Source: Sodiomyces alkalinus F11
Lineage: Eukaryota > Ascomycota > Sordariomycetes > Glomerellales > Plectosphaerellaceae
DNA length: 64,000 nt
Direction: 5' to 3'
NCBI RefSeq assembly: GCF_003711515.1
Contig: NW_021167081.1
Span: forward strand, 1,352,236-1,416,235
Shown: piece by piece, positions 60,596 through 64,000 of the stretch
Position numbering within the stretch: position 1 is the first letter of the stretch
Layout of the letters: each line of letters starts with the position of its first letter
Position numbers and translations under genes: made by a program
Notes under the pieces: generated by a model
Seen by the model: only the letters and a program-made list of their open reading frames with translations
Told to the model about the DNA's origin: nothing
Databases searched by the model: none

Positions 60596-60791
60596 TGTCG
60601 TATTAAAAATATATAAGCCTGTTTTCTGTGTTTCTATTAGCTGGATTAGCCCTATATTCCTCGCGTGGAAAAGGGGTAGATATATTTAGAATACCTATAC
60701 CTTCCTATTCTTCTTTCCTTTATGTAACGAATACAATCATACATCTATTGAATCTTTGCTCCGGCCGGATCACACGCCCGTCAATCCAATA
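60596..60791 (+). repeat. 3' LTR of Copia A
   Basis: 196 bp, starting TGTCGTATTA, gap-free match to 36242-36437. It is followed by the target duplication ATAAC (60792-60796). Confidence 0.92.
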
Positions 60792-60795
60792 ATAA

Positions 60796-60812
60796 CCCCC
60801 CCCCCCCCCCCC
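60796..60812. repeat. Poly-C tract (17 C) at the right edge of the nest
   Basis: Seventeen consecutive C bases begin at the last base of the ATAAC duplication and are followed by TAGGTAGG. Confidence 0.9.
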
Positions 60813-61267
60813 TAGGTAGGTATTTTCTTCGTTTTCCCGATAGGGACGATAACCCGATAACCACACAAAAAAGAGGGTAAAGGGAGGGAAGGGGAAAGCA
60901 AAGGCAAAGACAAAGGGAATAATGATGACAATGAAGAAACAATGCATTATTTTTGAGGGCATACGTAGAACATTATACACTATTATATGATTACATCTAT
61001 ATCTGTAATGGAATGTACACGATACACTCTCGTGCACGTGCTTACCCTCGTCTCTCGCTCTCACTTCTCCCCACCACGGATTTCGTTTTGCAGATGCTCA
61101 TGAGCCAGCCTGCATTCCCCCGCAACCAATGACAAGAATGTCATGCCAACCTGGTGACGCTGTAGGATGCAGTAGTGGAGCTGCATCATGCATGCAAGCA
61201 CTTCAACCCGTCAATCCCGGGGACCACGGGGACACTCGGCAGGGTTCCGTTCCGTGAGGTTCCGTGA
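60813..61267. other. Intergenic region right of the nest
   Basis: No gene. It should hold the 3' UTR of the small secreted-protein gene. The 114-codon frame at 60720-61064 crosses the LTR edge and the poly-C tract, and is not credible. Confidence 0.5.
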
Positions 61268-61742
61268 TCACAGGAGACGGCGGCCACCGGGGGACGACAT
61301 GATTTGCATCCGCCTCCTCCTCCTCCTCCTCCTCCACCTGCAAGGTCCCTTCTCACAATCGGGGATGGTGATGGTGCGGTCTTCCTCAACAGAAACGACC
61401 TCGTCGTACGCGGCAAGAGATACGACGGTGTGCGAATGAGAGCGGACAAGGACACCGTAGGGGCTTGTCGTCCAGCGGTCGAGTTCCTCCACATCGCCTT
61501 CAGCGCATATCTTTCCTATGTAAGCGTCGATGTCGACGCCCTTATTTCTTGGTTAGCCTGAGGGTATTTCTTCCGAGTCCGTCGGGACAGGTATGTACAA
61601 TACGGCTTCGAGTCGAGATTTGTCAAGAAAATACACATACCTCGACAAGCGTTACGATGTAGCGGTTGTCTGCGGCTCGTGCAAGGGGAATAGCCGCTAG
61701 AAGGAAGAGTACGAGGTAGGAGATGAACCCTCTGAGCTGCAT
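61268..61742 (-). CDS. Small secreted protein with a subtilisin-propeptide/I9-like domain
   Basis: Exon 1 is 61742-61641 (34 codons) and exon 2 is 61540-61268. The 100-nt phase-0 intron has donor GTATGT, branch GGCTAAC and acceptor TAAG. The product is 124 aa. It starts with a classic signal peptide (MQLRGFISYLVLFLLAAIPL ARA, cleavage likely after residue 23 or 24). The mature part reads NRYIVTLVEGVDIDAYIGKI and later VVSLAAYDEVVSVEEDRTIT, the beta-alpha-beta pattern of inhibitor-I9/subtilase propeptides, but no protease domain follows. Three Cys (one in KIC, two in DCEKGPC) leave disulphides unclear. The C-terminus holds eight Arg encoded by a CCT/AGG repeat (about 61313-61335), so the end may be variable or the last exon mis-modelled. 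A secreted protease inhibitor or effector-like role is inference. Confidence 0.6.
61313..61335. repeat. CCT trinucleotide repeat in the coding region
   Basis: About seven to eight CCT units, read on the minus strand as AGG codons giving a poly-Arg tract in the secreted-protein gene. Confidence 0.85.
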
Positions 61743-62124
61743 GGCTACGGATGGTGAATGGTGCTGGCGCCTTGGATCGTATGAAGCTGGCCTTCTGATG
61801 GTTTATAGTTTATGTTCCGCAGATGGAGACAACGATGAAATGTCTAAAAGGACGAGACAGCCAGAGAAGAAGGATGTGGCTACCAGAAAGCGAGCTCATC
61901 TCGTTCTTATATCAAAAAAATAATCGAGGCTTGTCTTACTCGGTGAGACATTGGGACGTTGGGTCCTTATTATTGTCCTCCCTCGAATGGGCCTCGCCAC
62001 GGACGTGTTCGTGTTTGTTTGTGTGTTTGTGCACTGTTGGATCGTGGCTCGACTCAACCGTGCGGTCTTACCTGAGCTCACCGCCAGCAAGGGACCACTC
62101 AATCTACAATGAAAGGCCCGTGGT
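61743..62124. other. Promoter interval between two minus-strand genes
   Basis: 382 bp holding the 5' leader of the secreted-protein gene and the 3' UTR of the oxidoreductase. No gene is seen. Confidence 0.5.
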
Positions 62125-63344
62125 TTATTGCAACCTCACCTCCCGTCCCGTACGTGCACTTTCCCTCACGGCCTCCAGAATCCTCAACACCTCCCTTGCC
62201 TCGGTAGCCTTCACAGGGATGTTCTCCTCCCTCCCCGACTGGAGCGCCCTCGCCAACTGTTCAAAAAACTCGATGTACGTAGCTGGCGGCTTCGAGGTCT
62301 CGAACGGAACCTCCCGGATCGTAGTCCCGTCGTCACCAGCCTGCAGCAGCCGGGGCTTCCATGCCTCGTCGATACCGAACCCGGGATCCGAAGGCTTCAT
62401 ACCGCGCCGGAGTTGGTCCTCCTGCGGATCCAGCCCCGAGATGCGGAGTGAACCTTTTGTCCCACGCAGCCAAAATCGCGGCTGCGGGTCCTCGACGCTC
62501 ATGAACCCGGCACGTACCGTGACGACAGTGCCATCCGCGTAGCTCAGCACGGCATGCACCCCATCCGGCTCCCCCCCTTCTCCCTCTCCCTCTGCCGCCG
62601 CCGTACCATCCCCACCAAAGAGCTTCCCCTCGCGCTGCCCGACCAACCTCCCATACACAGCCCGGGGCAACCCAAAAAGACAATACGCCTGATCAACAAG
62701 GTGACTGCCAAGGTCATACAAAATCCCACCCCCCCGCTCCATCGGCAACGAACCCTTCCACGAGGCGGCGGCGGGTTTCTGCGGCCGGAACCGGTCGAAA
62801 TGCGTATCCAGCTCCACGGCGCGACCCAGCCTTCCTTCCGCGAGGAGCGACCGCAGCGCCAGGAAGTCGGCGTCCCACCGCCGGTTCTGGTACACGCAGA
62901 TCAGACGGCCGACGCGGCGCGCGAGGGCGATGAGCCGGTCCGCGTCCGCGACGGAGGGGACGAAGGGTTTCTCGACCAGGACGTGCTTGCCTGCTTCCAG
63001 ACACCGGGTGGCGAGGCCCAGGTGCGTGTCGGGCGGGGTGAGGATGGCGACTAGGTCGACGTCCGGGTCGGAAAGCATCGGTTCCGGCGACGTGTGGTGC
63101 TTAACGGTTGGATAGTCGCGGGGCGCCGAGTCGGGGCCTTTGTCCGGGTTGCGTTGGATGATGGTGTGGAGGTTGAACTGGGGGATGTGGTTGAAGAAAG
63201 GAATGTGGAAGACTTTGGCGGAGAGGCTATAATAGATGCCCACGTCAGTGAGAGACGGAGGCAATTCTCCTGAGACATGATCAGAGGCACCTACCCATAG
63301 CCTATAACGGCCACATTGAACTTTGTGCCGGAGTCTGTTGCCAT
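62125..63344 (-). CDS. Gfo/Idh/MocA-family NAD(P)-dependent oxidoreductase
   Basis: Exon 1 is 63344-63295 (MATDSGTKFNVAVIGYG) and exon 2 is 63226-62125. The 68-nt intron has GTAGGT, a CACTGAC branch and ATAG. Splicing restores the Rossmann motif VIGYGLSAKVFH (residues 13-24). The product is 383 aa, normal for the family. EKP in HVLVEKPF (102-104) is the family signature, with Lys103 at the active site. GGILYDLGSHLVDQ (183-196) provides the Asp188/His192 substrate-site residues. QNRRWDADF is also typical of fungal members. These enzymes oxidise or reduce sugars, inositols, dihydrodiols or related alcohols with NAD(P). The substrate cannot be read from sequence. No signal peptide, so cytosolic. 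Not in an evident metabolic cluster. Confidence 0.93.
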
Positions 63345-64000
63345 TTTGACGGGACAAACAAGGATATACCTCGCGTGAGATTCAGAAGGGAGGATGACAA
63401 TAGTCGACTTTGGGGTGTAAGATGTACCGAGGAGATTGTTCTCAGTTGAGTTCGAGAGAACAAGAACAATCACTGAGGGGCAAATTCCCAGACCTGGACA
63501 GCGGGGTAAGTTGTCATTACAACGCACAACGTACCTCTGTACGAAGTACTACGTACGAATGGGCAGCCTGTAATTATGGATGGATACTTTCGTACTTGAT
63601 GAGTCGGACCGAATGAATTTGATCGACTCCCCCTTTCCTGCCGCTGCCGCTCAACAGCTCGGTGAGTGGGGCGTCCAGACCGAGGGACGTCTTGCAATGA
63701 GACAAAGGTCTTGTGAATACCTAGGAGATAAAGACAGAAAAATAGCTCCCCAGTCGCCCAAGTCTCCCATGTCCGCCGGGTGGGTATGAAAAGAATACAA
63801 AAACATCTAACGAATGCCCATATCCCGAACGTTCCGCGGTGACCCATCCATCATGCCTCTGTTCGCTCTAAACCCCGTAGAAACCCCCAGTCCAAGTGCT
63901 TCCCAAACCAAGTCATGAGCCAAAAAAAAAAAAAAAAAAAAAAATGAAGAGGAATCGCGACGCCATGCTCTCCGTACCATAACACAAACGGAGTCAAACC
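63345..64000. other. Upstream region of the oxidoreductase gene
   Basis: No gene. It includes a TACGAAGTA motif at 63540-63548 inside a GTACGAAGTACTACGTACGA cluster and a 23-base poly-A run at 63922-63944. Confidence 0.5.
63922..63944. repeat. Poly-A run (23 A)
   Basis: Uninterrupted A homopolymer in intergenic DNA. Confidence 0.95.

Larger units (their letters stand above)
36237..60796. mobile_element. 24.5-kb nested, RIP-inactivated LTR-retrotransposon cluster
   Basis: One outer Copia element (A) with three further elements inserted in it: Copia B (37740-44123), Gypsy C (about 44427-49790, reverse) and Copia D (54294-59970). Each Copia has a matching LTR pair and a perfect 5-bp target duplication. 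Reading frames carry TAG/TAA stops throughout, CpA and TpG are depleted, and TpA is in large excess. Almost no open frame exceeds 60 codons. Removing B, C and D leaves an A element of about 7 kb. Confidence 0.93.

Noticed and set aside
60720..61064. 114-codon minus frame with a Gly run
   Set aside because: It crosses the LTR, the target duplication and the poly-C tract, which creates the Gly run.
61186..61494. Alternative minus frame with poly-Gly in the secreted-protein gene
   Set aside because: It is the other reading of the CCT repeat. The frame with the signal peptide and clean intron fits better.
1..64000. tRNA, rRNA genes and CRISPR arrays
   Set aside because: No cloverleaf with A and B boxes, no rRNA-like sequence and no spaced identical repeats were seen. 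CRISPR is not expected in a fungus.

Overview
The window looks like a chromosome segment of a filamentous ascomycete (Pezizomycotina, probably a Sordariomycete). The evidence is short introns of 68-194 nt with GTRNGT-type donors and CTRAC-type branch points, two Clr5-domain proteins, a TeaR/Mod5-type prenylated polarity protein, and a 24.5-kb block of retrotransposons with the transition-only signature of repeat-induced point mutation (RIP). I cannot name the species.

Layout. Positions 1-36,236 and 60,797-64,000 are ordinary gene-bearing DNA with long intergenic stretches. From left to right the supported genes are: a Clr5-domain protein (1664-4077, +); a 90-residue CxxC/CxxC protein (8994-9266, -), with a broken or frameshifted coding fragment just downstream (8440-8752, -); the DNA primase large subunit PRI2 (14286-16227, -, four exons); a tentative 139-residue hypothetical protein (20967-21490, -); a second Clr5-domain protein with a helical-repeat C-terminus (24528-26560, +); a Ser/Thr protein kinase (29521-31660, +); a TeaR-like CaaX protein (33176-34865, -); a small secreted protein resembling a subtilisin-propeptide/I9 fold (61268-61742, -); and a Gfo/Idh/MocA oxidoreductase (62125-63344, -). 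A 130-bp Tc1/mariner-type MITE lies at 11444-11573.

The block 36242-60791 is one nested insertion. The outer Copia element (A) has 196-bp LTRs and the 5-bp target duplication ATAAC. Copia B (37740-44123, duplication TAACG) sits in its gag region. A reverse-oriented Ty3/Gypsy element with a chromodomain (C, about 44427-49790) sits in its protease region. Copia D (54294-59970, duplication TCTGC) sits between its RNase H and its 3' LTR. Reading frames are riddled with TAG/TAA where Gln or Trp is expected, and the two LTRs of A differ only by C/T and G/A transitions, so RIP has silenced the whole nest.

The host genes do not form an obvious pathway or cluster. They are replication (PRI2), polarity (TeaR-like), signalling (kinase) and metabolism (oxidoreductase) genes, plus two lineage-specific Clr5 proteins. 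I found no convincing new multi-gene system. The most unusual items are the two Clr5 genes that share a phase-2 intron position inside the domain (one intron holding 36 TG repeats), the nested TE block with apparently sequence-selective residual CpA sites, the small I9-like secreted protein with a microsatellite-encoded Arg tract, and the recurrent 9-bp TACKKCGTA-like motifs between genes.
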